64,000 nucleotides of DNA, taken from the NCBI RefSeq assembly GCF_029893235.1, contig NZ_JARXWE010000003.1, positions 1 through 64,000 of the forward strand. Direction: 5' to 3'. Below are positions 45,391 to 54,157 of this stretch, piece after piece. The stretch is from Dysgonomonas sp. PH5-45 (GTDB lineage: Bacteria; Bacteroidota; Bacteroidia; Bacteroidales; Dysgonomonadaceae). Below the pieces are notes generated by a model. That model had not been told where the DNA came from and did no database searches. It saw only the letters and a program-made list of their open reading frames with translations. A program made the translations under genes and the position numbers. Within the stretch, counting starts at the first letter, position 1, and each line of letters opens with the position of its first letter.

Positions 45391-47154
45391 ATGAAAGAGT
45401 TTATTCTATATTTGATAAAATCGGGTATATGCCTCAGCATATTCCTTCTGATATATCAGGTTTTCTTGCGCCCGAATACTTTTATTAAATTCAACCGATT
45501 TTATCTGCTTTTGGGCTTGATTGCCTCGCTTATCCTGCCTGCGTTCAAATACACGCATAACATCGTAGTGCAGCCTGCGCCGGTAATAACAGTACCGCCT
45601 GTTATAGAAACAATGCCACAACCCCTCCCGGCAACAACAATCATTGCTCAGCAACCGGAAATATCATCCACAATAAGTACACCACAGGTAGACCTTTGGT
45701 CTGTAATATTCGCCATCTACATTTTGGGGGTAACGGTTTTGCTGGTAAAGAAAATTATATCCGCCCTCCGAATCAGAAAACTTATTCTGAATGGTGCAGT
45801 GACCAAACATAAAAGCTACAAGTTGGTTGACAGTCCCGATGTTGTATCTCCTTTTTCCATATTCAGATATATACTCATGGATACTAACAAATTATCTGAT
45901 ACCGAAAAAAATATAATCTTGAAACACGAAATATCGCACATAAAACAATTCCACAGGATAGATCTGCTTTGTAGCGAATGTGCACTAATGCTGCAATGGT
46001 TCAACCCTTTGGCGTGGTTCTATGTACGACATATGAAAGAAAACCACGAGTTTTTGGCCGATGATGCTGTTCTGCAAAACGGCGACGTATCGCTCGCAGC
46101 ATACAGGGCTACACTCATCAATCAAAAATTTGGGTGCAAAGTATTTTCTTTCTCCAATACATTCAATTCTAACCAATTAAATCGTTTAACTATGATGAAA
46201 AAGACTAAAAGTTCCTCTATAAGAAAAGCTGCTGTTCTGATACTTATTCCCGCATTCGGGTTGTTCTTCAAAGCTTTTGCCGAGACCAACTATGTAACGG
46301 CAAACGTTCCCGATTTGCAGGAAGAACAAGCCGCTGTAAATGAGACTGCAATCGAAGCCTCTATCGCAAACACAGGAGAAAAAGTTTCGGAAGAAGTTAC
46401 AAAGAAAGAGGAAATAAATACTTTGCCTCAAGACGAAGAATTAGATTTCCTATACCTGATTGACGGAAAAATAGCATCTGTTCAAGATCTTAAGAACTTG
46501 AAGAAAAACCAAGTAAAAGCTGCGGCAGGAAGGTTTGGGCAAATTATTTTAAAAAAATATTTTCCGGAGGTAAAAAACAAAAAGGGAATTCATCTTCTTT
46601 TAACAAAAACAGGAGATGAAGACCAAGACTTACTCCTTAATGGAAAAAAAATATCGCCCAGAAAACTCTTTGCTGAGATTACTAACAGACAAGATAGCTA
46701 TATATCAACCTTATCATTATTAAGTATGGAGAGGCAACAAAACTATGTATCTTTTTCAGACAAGAAGGCTTTATATATGGTTGACGGCAAAGAGGTATCG
46801 AAAGAAGAATACGATAATGTTCCCAAAGAGTCTGTAAAAGATTACAATCAGTATTTCGGAAAGAGAGCAGCTGCTATAATAGGTAATAGAGATTATCATT
46901 TCGTTCGTGAAAAATTAACGCAAAAAGAAGTTTCTGTATACCAAGAATATGTAGAATCAATGAAAGATAATACAGAAAGCATCACTCCCTTATTTATTGT
47001 TGATGGAATAGCGATGGACGCCAACAGCGTTGATGTTGACTACGAAAGCATTAAATCTATCACCATCCTCAAAGACAAATCGGAAACGGCAAGCTATGTA
47101 AAAAAGTATGGCGAGCAAGCAAGTAAAGGGGTGGTCATTATCAAAACGAAATAA
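45391..47154 (+). CDS. BlaR1-like M56 membrane metalloprotease with plug-like C-terminal repeats
   Basis: The 587-residue protein has N-terminal membrane helices (about residues 4-24, 37-52, 103-121) and the zinc motif HEISH at 179-183, with the third ligand region ENHEFLADDAVL near 217-228. A further helix lies near 275-293. After it come about 285 residues outside the membrane. These contain modules ending in TonB-plug-like sequence: LFIVDGIAMDANSVD and SIKSITILKDKSET, then YGEQASKGVVIIKTK, plus earlier LDFLYLIDGKIASVQDLKN and ALYMVDGKEVSKEEYDN. No penicillin-binding sensor domain is seen, unlike BlaR1. It probably cuts the BlaI-type repressor on an unknown envelope signal. Confidence 0.9.
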   Translation: MKEFILYLIKSGICLSIFLLIYQVFLRPNTFIKFNRFYLLLGLIASLILPAFKYTHNIVVQPAPVITVPPVIETMPQPLPATTIIAQQPEISSTISTPQVDLWSVIFAIYILGVTVLLVKKIISALRIRKLILNGAVTKHKSYKLVDSPDVVSPFSIFRYILMDTNKLSDTEKNIILKHEISHIKQFHRIDLLCSECALMLQWFNPLAWFYVRHMKENHEFLADDAVLQNGDVSLAAYRATLINQKFGCKVFSFSNTFNSNQLNRLTMMKKTKSSSIRKAAVLILIPAFGLFFKAFAETNYVTANVPDLQEEQAAVNETAIEASIANTGEKVSEEVTKKEEINTLPQDEELDFLYLIDGKIASVQDLKNLKKNQVKAAAGRFGQIILKKYFPEVKNKKGIHLLLTKTGDEDQDLLLNGKKISPRKLFAEITNRQDSYISTLSLLSMERQQNYVSFSDKKALYMVDGKEVSKEEYDNVPKESVKDYNQYFGKRAAAIIGNRDYHFVREKLTQKEVSVYQEYVESMKDNTESITPLFIVDGIAMDANSVDVDYESIKSITILKDKSETASYVKKYGEQASKGVVIIKTK

Positions 47155-47218
47155 CAAACACAATTAAATAAATTCTCACCTACCAGGTACGGTAAAAGGG
47201 GGCTGACAGCAAAAAAAG

Positions 47219-47788
47219 TCAGTTCCCTTCCGTTTTTTCGGGTTCTATGCGGACGATTCCCGCTTCTTTCAGATACCCGGCAGGAGTTGTATTGGCATAT
47301 TTACTAAAAGTACGATAAAACGAAGCCTTACTGAAACCACAGCGGATAGCCAATTCGCTCAACGTACAGTGGTTATACTCAGGAGTGGCTGCCAATCGCT
47401 TGAATTCTTCCATCCGGCATTTATTGGTAAACTCAAAAAAGTTCTGGTGATAATAGTATTTTAGCACATACGGCAGGTCGGCCGAAGAACAGCCTGTCAG
47501 ATTGGCCAAGTCCGACACCTTAAGCGAAGGATTGAGATAAGGTTTTTGGGTTTCTATACATTGTCTCAGGTTTTCGTACATTGGCAGTAGTTTTTCTTTC
47601 TGAACGATATCCAGATCAGTATTGCTCAACGTGTTTTCTTTCAGGGAGGCTCTTTCACCTTCTTTTTTTATACGCCGATAACCGAAAAAAAACAGTAATC
47701 CAACCGCTATTAAAAGCAATACCGTTCCAATCCCAATAACCTCTATCCGGAAACCTAAATTCTGAACAAATAATACTCCCTCAAACAT
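47219..47788 (-). CDS. Membrane-anchored AraC-type HTH regulator
   Basis: The 189-residue protein has about 15 residues, one membrane helix (IGTVLLLIAVGLLFFFGYRR near residues 20-39), a linker, and a C-terminal AraC-type HTH: LKVSDLANLTGCSSADLPYVLK for the first helix pair, and TLSELAIRCGFSKASFYRTFSKYANTTPAGYLK for the second. In this phylum such HTH-plus-membrane proteins usually carry a large periplasmic TPR sensor; here it is missing, and stop codons directly upstream show that the gene starts at 47788. It is convergent with the M56 gene and divergent from the M16 gene. A -7 box TAATTTTG lies at 47809-47816. Confidence 0.8.
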   Translation of the reverse strand: MFEGVLFVQNLGFRIEVIGIGTVLLLIAVGLLFFFGYRRIKKEGERASLKENTLSNTDLDIVQKEKLLPMYENLRQCIETQKPYLNPSLKVSDLANLTGCSSADLPYVLKYYYHQNFFEFTNKCRMEEFKRLAATPEYNHCTLSELAIRCGFSKASFYRTFSKYANTTPAGYLKEAGIVRIEPEKTEGN

Positions 47789-47808
47789 ATCTTAAACTTT
47801 CCTCGTCA

Positions 47809-47816
47809 CAAAATTA
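47809..47816 (-). promoter_or_regulatory. -7 box TAATTTTG of the AraC-type regulator
   Basis: A TAnnTTTG match 21 bases upstream of the ATG. Confidence 0.4.
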
Positions 47817-48008
47817 AGGCTTTATTCTTCATTTATACGTTAGAGTCTGTTTAAAATTTTCACACAGTTGTACCCAAAACAAACAGGATTGGAAGTCAAT
47901 TTTATCGATATTCGATAAAAAAACAATAAAAATTTATACCTTTAGTGTGATTTTTAAGACTATCATCCGACTTATTAGAAAAAACAATTTTATAAACTGT
48001 ATTATTTT

Positions 48009-49322
48009 ATGAAAAAAATTTTTGTTACACTTGGCTTATTTTTCTTTGCTGCAACAGCTTTGGCTCAGCACATAGAGTTTGAAGAATATGACCTTGACAA
48101 CGGATTGCATGTAATTTTGCAACAAGACAAATCGGCTCCTGTAGTCACAGCAGCAGTTATGTATCATGTAGGTGCAAAAGATGAAAGACCCGACAGAACG
48201 GGGTTTGCCCACTTTTTTGAGCATCTTCTTTTTGAAGGAACCGAAAACATTGGCCGTGGCGAATGGTTCAAAATGGTATCATCGAACGGAGGGCAGAACA
48301 ATGCCAACACGTCGGACGACAGAACTTACTACTACGAAACATTCCCTTCAAACAATTTGCAGTTAGCCTTGTGGATGGAGGCCGAACGTATGTACCATCC
48401 CGTGATTAACCAAATCGGGGTTGATACTCAGAACGAAGTGGTGAAAGAAGAAAAACGCCTGCGGGTAGACAACACTCCTTACGGACGCCTCTTGGAAGCC
48501 ATAAAGAAAAACATTTACTCTAAACACCCTTACCGCTGGACTACCATCGGCGAAATGGAGCATCTTGATGCTGCTACCCTCGACGAATTTAAAGATTTCT
48601 TCAAGAAATTTTATGTGCCTAACAACGCTGTGCTTGTTGTTTCCGGCGATTTTGACAAGGCGCAAGCTAAAAAATGGATTCACGATTATTACAACAGCGT
48701 TCCTCGTGGTGCCGATGTAGTGAAAACAAAATACGTAGAAGAACCTATCACTCAAGAGCGTAAGGTAACTTTCGAAGATCCTAACATTCAACTGCCTATG
48801 TACCTATCGGCATACAGAACAACTTCGCAAAAAGATAGGGATGCTTATGTTTTGGATATGATTTCAATAATACTTTCGGACGGAAAAACATCGCGCTTGT
48901 ATCAAAACATGGTAGACAAAAACAAAACAGCGATCGAAGCTACTTCTTTCTCTTTTTCTCAGGAAGATTACGGTATTTACGTGCTTTTAGCCCTACCTAC
49001 TCCGGGCCATACAGCCGAAGATATCAGAAAAGGATTTGACGAACAAATTGCCCGCCTACAAACCGAACTTATCTCGGAAGACGAATACACTAAACTGCAA
49101 AATAAGATGGAAAACCATTTTATAAGCCAAAATGCTTCGACCGAGAAAGTTGCTGAAAATCTGGCCACATACTATATGCTTTTCGGTAATGTAAACCTTA
49201 TTAACGACGCTTTGGGTATCTACAAATCTATCACCCGCGAAGAAATACGCGATGTTGCAAAAAAATACCTGAACACAAACCAACGTGTGGCAATAGATTA
49301 CATTCCGGCTACAAGTAAATAA
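48009..49322 (+). CDS. M16 family zinc peptidase, catalytically complete
   Basis: The 437-residue exported protein has a signal peptide ending at ALAQ (residue 20). It carries the M16 zinc site HFFEH at 68-72 in GFAHFFEHLLFEGTEN, with the third ligand Glu in EVVKEEKRLRVDN about 75 residues later. The length fits two of the four insulinase-type domains, so it needs a partner to form the usual clam shell. That partner is very probably the product of the next gene, 38 bases downstream. It likely degrades peptides in the periplasm. Confidence 0.93.
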   Translation: MKKIFVTLGLFFFAATALAQHIEFEEYDLDNGLHVILQQDKSAPVVTAAVMYHVGAKDERPDRTGFAHFFEHLLFEGTENIGRGEWFKMVSSNGGQNNANTSDDRTYYYETFPSNNLQLALWMEAERMYHPVINQIGVDTQNEVVKEEKRLRVDNTPYGRLLEAIKKNIYSKHPYRWTTIGEMEHLDAATLDEFKDFFKKFYVPNNAVLVVSGDFDKAQAKKWIHDYYNSVPRGADVVKTKYVEEPITQERKVTFEDPNIQLPMYLSAYRTTSQKDRDAYVLDMISIILSDGKTSRLYQNMVDKNKTAIEATSFSFSQEDYGIYVLLALPTPGHTAEDIRKGFDEQIARLQTELISEDEYTKLQNKMENHFISQNASTEKVAENLATYYMLFGNVNLINDALGIYKSITREEIRDVAKKYLNTNQRVAIDYIPATSK

Positions 49323-49360
49323 TTTTTTGACATCAAGAAAAAATACAAACAAAATAACGT

Positions 49361-51406
49361 ATGAAAAAGATATTATATATATTTCTAATATTGGCGTTGT
49401 CTGTATCGGCTCAAGCGCAGATAGACAGAAGCATACAACCCAAGGCAGGACCTGCCCCAAAAGTTAATCTGGGAAAACCTCAAACCTTCAACCTACCAAA
49501 CGGACTTACCGTGATGGTTGTTGAAAACCATAAACTACCCAGAGTTACATTCTCTTTATCGCTCAACAATCCGATGTCGGTCGAAGGCGATATAAAAGGA
49601 GTTGAAAGCCTTACCAGCAGCATGATGGGAAACGGCACCAGCAAAATGAGCAAAGATGAGTTCAATAACAAAATTGATTTCTATGGCGCATCTGTATCGT
49701 TTGGTATCGGAGGCGTAAGTGGTAGCACATTGTCACGCTACTTCCCCGAAGTATTGTCGCTTGCCGCACAAGGCGCTCTTGATCCCAAATTTACGCAAGA
49801 CGAATTGGACAGCGAACGCACCAAACTGATAGAAAGCCTTAAAGTAGAAGAAAAAAGCGCGCAGTCTATTGCCAGCAAAGTACGCAGAACCCTTCTTTAT
49901 GGCGCAAAACACCCCAAAGGCGAATACTTGAGCGAAGCCTCTATCAACAAAGTAACATTGGCCAACGTTCAGAACTGCTACAAAAAACGTTTTGTTCCAC
50001 AAGATGCTTATTTGGTTATTGTGGGGGATGTTAAATTTGCGGATGTAAAGAAACTGATTACAAGCAATTTTAGCTCTTGGGCAAAAGCTGCTGCTCCAAA
50101 AGACGCATTTACCGAACCTGTAAATCTTACTAAAACTGAAATTAATTTCATTGACGTTCCCAATGCCGTTCAGTCTGAAATTTCGCTGAACAATACCATT
50201 TCTTTGAAAATGACCGACCCTGACTTTTTTGCTACAACTTTAGCTAACCAAATATTAGGAGGCGGTGGCGACAGCCGTTTGTTCTTGAACCTTCGCGAAG
50301 TTCACGGATGGACATACGGTGCATATTCGGGCATCAGTTCAGACAACAGGTATGTTACCGACTTCAGCGCCTCGGTTTCTGTTCGTAATGCGGTTACAGA
50401 CAGTGCTATTGTGCAAATGCTTGCCGAGATAGACACTATCAGAACATTTCTTCCTACACAAGCCGAGCTCGATTTGGCCAAAGCTAAATATATAGGAAAC
50501 TTTGTGATGAATGCCGAAAAACCTCAAACCATTGCAGCGTTTGCCCTTAGAGAAAAAACTCAGAATTTACCGTCCGATTACTACGAAAACTATATAAAGA
50601 ACATCAACGCTGTTACTCTTGAGCAGGTACAGGCTGCTGCCAGAAAACACTTCCTTAAGGATGCCTCTCGTATCGTTGTTGTAGGTAAAGCTTCTGAAGT
50701 GTTACCAAATCTCGAAAAAATGAATATTCCTATCAAGTATTTTGACCGTTTTGGTAACCCAACATCGAAACCCGAAGCAAAAACCGTTGATGCAGACGTT
50801 ACTGTTGATGCCATCTACAAAAAATATATTGCCGCAGTAGGCGGAGAAGCTGCCGTGAAAGCTGTTAAAAGTGTTTTCCAAACATCTAAAACCACAGCCC
50901 AAGGTATGGAAATAACTTTTGTGCAAAAACAAACAAACGACGGAAAACTCTTGCAAGAAGTTAACGCGATGGGCATGACAGTATCCAAAACTATGTTCAA
51001 TGGTACTACCGGCTATATGATGGTACAAGGCCATAAACAAGATCTGCCTCAGGAAATGATTGACGAGATAAAGGTATCGGGATTATTCCCTGAATTGCTT
51101 CCCATATCGGCCGACACTAAGGTTGCAGGTATCGAAAACATAAACGGATCGGACGCCTACAAGATTGAGAAAGGCAAAAAATCTTCTTACTACGATATTG
51201 CGTCTGGCCTGAAAGTTGCCGAAGAAGCCACTGCCAATGTACAAGGACAGTCTATGACTCAACGCACATACATCAGCAATTATAAAGACGTGAATGGCGT
51301 GAAACTTCCATTCACCACTACTACCAGCGCAATGGGTATGGAAATGGAAATAAACGTTGTCAACGCATTGATTAACGAAGGTGTTACCGATGCCGATTTC
51401 AAATAA
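49361..51406 (+). CDS. M16-like partner subunit lacking zinc ligands, with C-terminal extension
   Basis: The 681-residue exported protein (signal peptide to about SAQA, residue 19) aligns with M16 peptidases: FNLPNGLTVMVVENHKLPRV, ILGGGGDSRLFLNLREVHG and GWTYGAYSG. At the zinc site, GVESLTSSMMGNGT (from residue 80) replaces H-F-x-E-H, so His, Glu and His all become Ser. The R/Y pair supplied to the active site by the second half (LREVHGWTYG) is kept. It therefore probably completes the active upstream subunit. Residues about 480-681 form an extra domain (GMEITFVQKQTNDGKLLQEV, YYDIASGLKVAEEA) like outer-membrane lipoprotein-sorting folds. A strong terminator follows. Confidence 0.9.
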   Translation: MKKILYIFLILALSVSAQAQIDRSIQPKAGPAPKVNLGKPQTFNLPNGLTVMVVENHKLPRVTFSLSLNNPMSVEGDIKGVESLTSSMMGNGTSKMSKDEFNNKIDFYGASVSFGIGGVSGSTLSRYFPEVLSLAAQGALDPKFTQDELDSERTKLIESLKVEEKSAQSIASKVRRTLLYGAKHPKGEYLSEASINKVTLANVQNCYKKRFVPQDAYLVIVGDVKFADVKKLITSNFSSWAKAAAPKDAFTEPVNLTKTEINFIDVPNAVQSEISLNNTISLKMTDPDFFATTLANQILGGGGDSRLFLNLREVHGWTYGAYSGISSDNRYVTDFSASVSVRNAVTDSAIVQMLAEIDTIRTFLPTQAELDLAKAKYIGNFVMNAEKPQTIAAFALREKTQNLPSDYYENYIKNINAVTLEQVQAAARKHFLKDASRIVVVGKASEVLPNLEKMNIPIKYFDRFGNPTSKPEAKTVDADVTVDAIYKKYIAAVGGEAAVKAVKSVFQTSKTTAQGMEITFVQKQTNDGKLLQEVNAMGMTVSKTMFNGTTGYMMVQGHKQDLPQEMIDEIKVSGLFPELLPISADTKVAGIENINGSDAYKIEKGKKSSYYDIASGLKVAEEATANVQGQSMTQRTYISNYKDVNGVKLPFTTTTSAMGMEMEINVVNALINEGVTDADFK

Positions 51407-51430
51407 AAACGAAAATACCTTATAACTTCA

Positions 51431-51468
51431 AAAAGTTGCTATCGGATATCCGGTAGCAACTTTTTTTT
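51431..51468 (+). terminator. Intrinsic terminator of the M16 pair
   Basis: AAAAGTTGCTATCGG pairs with CCGGTAGCAACTTTT, followed by T8. Confidence 0.88.
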
Positions 51469-51528
51469 ATCTTATCATAAAATTTTTATCTTTATGCATC
51501 AATAACTTAAAAAAACACGCTTACCACT

Positions 51529-54060
51529 ATGATCAGGAAAATCGCACTCTTATTATTCATCTCTATTTTTTGTTTGCCCACAATATCCGCACAGAGCCAA
51601 GTAACGGTTTCAGACCTTTATATGGCTCCCTATGTAGATGTTCGTGCCCCTTTATTTTTGGATAGCACCAATCTCAAAGGTGATAAATACGGAGCGGGCG
51701 ATTATCTGTCTACATTCGTTTCCCTTCCCAAAAACGATGCTTACAGACAACAGGTGAAACCCGACCCTTTCAATTTTTTTCATTTTAGCAGGCCCGAAAA
51801 GGATGCCCGCTTTTATTTTGTTTCGTTCCAACTATCTGCCAACAAGTACGCAAAAACCAAAATAAAAATCACCGCGCCCAGCATGTATGAGGTATATATA
51901 AACGATAAGCTCGAAACATCGAAAAAAACAATCGAAGATAGCCTTCCGGCTGCAAAGATGGCCGATGTATCGCTAACCATGTTTCCGGCCGAAACCAAGA
52001 CATTTGTTATCAAATATCTGAGCCTATCGTCTAACATATGTCCCGAACAGATAAAGATAAAAATAGAGAGCAACGGAAACGATTCGCTTGTTAACTACAC
52101 CGTATCGAAGATTAACGAAAAAAGACATATAAACATAAAAGACATAATAGAAGGAACCAGAGTAGCTTACAGCACCGTGTCGCCAAACGGCAAATACTCT
52201 ATCCTGACCTACTCCACCACTAAAGACGATGGCAAGACCTACTCCACAAAAGAACTGCTGAACACGGCTACAAACAAACGCAGCGCTTTAGTGGCGGGCA
52301 AAAACTATACATGGATGCCACAGACCGACGAGTTATATTATTTAGACAATTCCGAAAACCTGCCAAAACTGTATGTAGTCAACCCCGAAACCTTCGAAGA
52401 AAGATTGTTTGCCGAAAACCTGCCTTCGGCCGATGGGTACTTTACGCCCGATGGCAAGAGCCTCCTCTATATTGATACCGAAAAAGGGAAAACTCACGAC
52501 GGAAATCTAATTTTTTTAGAATCGCCCGAAGACCGTCAGCCCGGTTACCGGGATCGCCGATTTATCTATAAGTACGATTTCGCCACAGGGCTGAAACAGC
52601 GCCTTACCTTTGGGAAACACTCTACCAACCTCAACGATGTTAGCTCCGATTCGCGCTACCTACTGTACTCTACCGATCGTGAGGCTACAGAACGTCCGTT
52701 TTTCCTTACATCTATGTTCCGGTTAGACATGCAGACCATGACTGCCGATACACTTTGGCTGGACGATGGTTTTGCAGAGAGAGCAAGTTTTTCGCCCGAC
52801 GGGAAATCGGTTCTCATCGTAGGGTCAGCCCAAGCCTTTGGCGGTATAGGCAATTTGTTGCCGGATGGCCAGATTCCTAACATGTTCGACCGTCAGGCAT
52901 TCATTATGGATTTATCATCCAAAAAAGTGGAAGCCATAACACGCGATTTCAAACCCAGCATCAGTTCTGCAACATGGAATCCGGCGGATGGAATGATTTA
53001 CTTTAAAGTCACCGATATGAGCTACGAACGTATCTACCGTTACAATCCATCGAAGAAACAGTTTACCCAACTTCCCCTCAACGAAGATGTGGTGAAGTAC
53101 ATATCATTCGCAAACAAAAAGCCTTATCTGGCTTACATCGGGGCAAGCATATCCAATTCGAACAGGGCTTATATAGTGGATCTAAAAAGTGACAAATCGA
53201 CACTCATAGCCGACCCTTATAAATCAAGGTTAGACCATATAGAGTTGGGAGAGGCCAAAGACTGGACATTTACTTCAGCCGAAAACACAACTATCGACGG
53301 ATGCTACTATCTGCCATCCGACTTCGACCCATCAAAAAAATATCCGCTGATTGTTTACTATTATGGCGGAACATCCACCACCCCACGGGCAATGGAAGGC
53401 CCCTACCCTCCGCATGTGTATGCGGCTTTGGGGTACATAGTGTATGTGATACAACCCAGTGGAACATTCGGATACGGAACTGAATTTGCGGCACGCCACG
53501 TAAATGCGTGGGGCAAATACACGGCAACCGATATTATTGACGGAACCAAGAAGTTTATTGCCGAACATCCCTTCGTAAACGGAGAGAAGGTAGGTTGCAT
53601 AGGAGCTTCGTACGGAGGTTTCATGACAATGTACCTGCAAACACAGACCGATATGTTTGCTGCAGCGGTTTCGCATGCCGGTATCAGTTCTATTTCGAGT
53701 TATTGGGGTGAAGGATATTGGGGCTACACTTACAGTACGGCAGCCAGTGCAAACAGTTATCCGTGGAACAACAGGCAGATGTATATTGAGCAGAGTCCGC
53801 TTTTCAGTGCCGACAAGATAAATACACCCCTCTTGCTATTGCACGGAACAGCCGACACAAACGTACCCATCGGCGAAAGTATTCAGATGTACACCGCTCT
53901 GAAAATATTGGGCAAACCCGTAGAGTTCATTCAGGTGAAAGGCGAAAACCATAGCATCCGCGATTACAAAAAACGCATAGAATGGAATCATGCCATTTAC
54001 GCTTGGTTTGCCAAATGGCTGCAAAACGATTCTTCTTGGTGGGATAGCTTATCGGAATAA
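51529..54060 (+). CDS. S9 family prolyl oligopeptidase-like serine peptidase
   Basis: The 843-residue exported enzyme has a signal peptide (residues 1-22). A long N-terminal beta-propeller follows with repeated S-P-D-G-K-type blades (TVSPNGKYSILTYS, YFTPDGKSLLYID, SFSPDGKSVLIVG). The C-terminal alpha/beta hydrolase domain carries the triad: Ser in GCIGASYGGFMTMYLQT, Asp in LLLHGTADTNVP and His in GENHSIRDY. Prolyl or dipeptidyl peptidase activity on periplasmic peptides is likely; the exact specificity cannot be read. It is a single-gene unit ending at a GC-rich bidirectional terminator. Confidence 0.93.
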   Translation: MIRKIALLLFISIFCLPTISAQSQVTVSDLYMAPYVDVRAPLFLDSTNLKGDKYGAGDYLSTFVSLPKNDAYRQQVKPDPFNFFHFSRPEKDARFYFVSFQLSANKYAKTKIKITAPSMYEVYINDKLETSKKTIEDSLPAAKMADVSLTMFPAETKTFVIKYLSLSSNICPEQIKIKIESNGNDSLVNYTVSKINEKRHINIKDIIEGTRVAYSTVSPNGKYSILTYSTTKDDGKTYSTKELLNTATNKRSALVAGKNYTWMPQTDELYYLDNSENLPKLYVVNPETFEERLFAENLPSADGYFTPDGKSLLYIDTEKGKTHDGNLIFLESPEDRQPGYRDRRFIYKYDFATGLKQRLTFGKHSTNLNDVSSDSRYLLYSTDREATERPFFLTSMFRLDMQTMTADTLWLDDGFAERASFSPDGKSVLIVGSAQAFGGIGNLLPDGQIPNMFDRQAFIMDLSSKKVEAITRDFKPSISSATWNPADGMIYFKVTDMSYERIYRYNPSKKQFTQLPLNEDVVKYISFANKKPYLAYIGASISNSNRAYIVDLKSDKSTLIADPYKSRLDHIELGEAKDWTFTSAENTTIDGCYYLPSDFDPSKKYPLIVYYYGGTSTTPRAMEGPYPPHVYAALGYIVYVIQPSGTFGYGTEFAARHVNAWGKYTATDIIDGTKKFIAEHPFVNGEKVGCIGASYGGFMTMYLQTQTDMFAAAVSHAGISSISSYWGEGYWGYTYSTAASANSYPWNNRQMYIEQSPLFSADKINTPLLLLHGTADTNVPIGESIQMYTALKILGKPVEFIQVKGENHSIRDYKKRIEWNHAIYAWFAKWLQNDSSWWDSLSE

Positions 54061-54088
54061 TCGCTCTCAGCATATATAACAAATAAGA

Positions 54089-54122
54089 ATGCCCCCGGTT
54101 GTCTGCAAACAACCGGGGGCAT
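54089..54122. terminator. GC-rich bidirectional terminator between the S9 peptidase and rpoC
   Basis: ATGCCCCCGGTTGT pairs with ACAACCGGGGGCAT, a perfect 14-bp stem with a 6-base loop between the convergent genes. Confidence 0.8.
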
Positions 54123-54157
54123 TTATCTAATAGAGTCTCTCTCTGATAACAATTCTC

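Noticed and set aside
45391-47154. TonB-dependent receptor
   Set aside because: The plug-like modules follow an M56 zinc protease with membrane helices; there is no beta-barrel.
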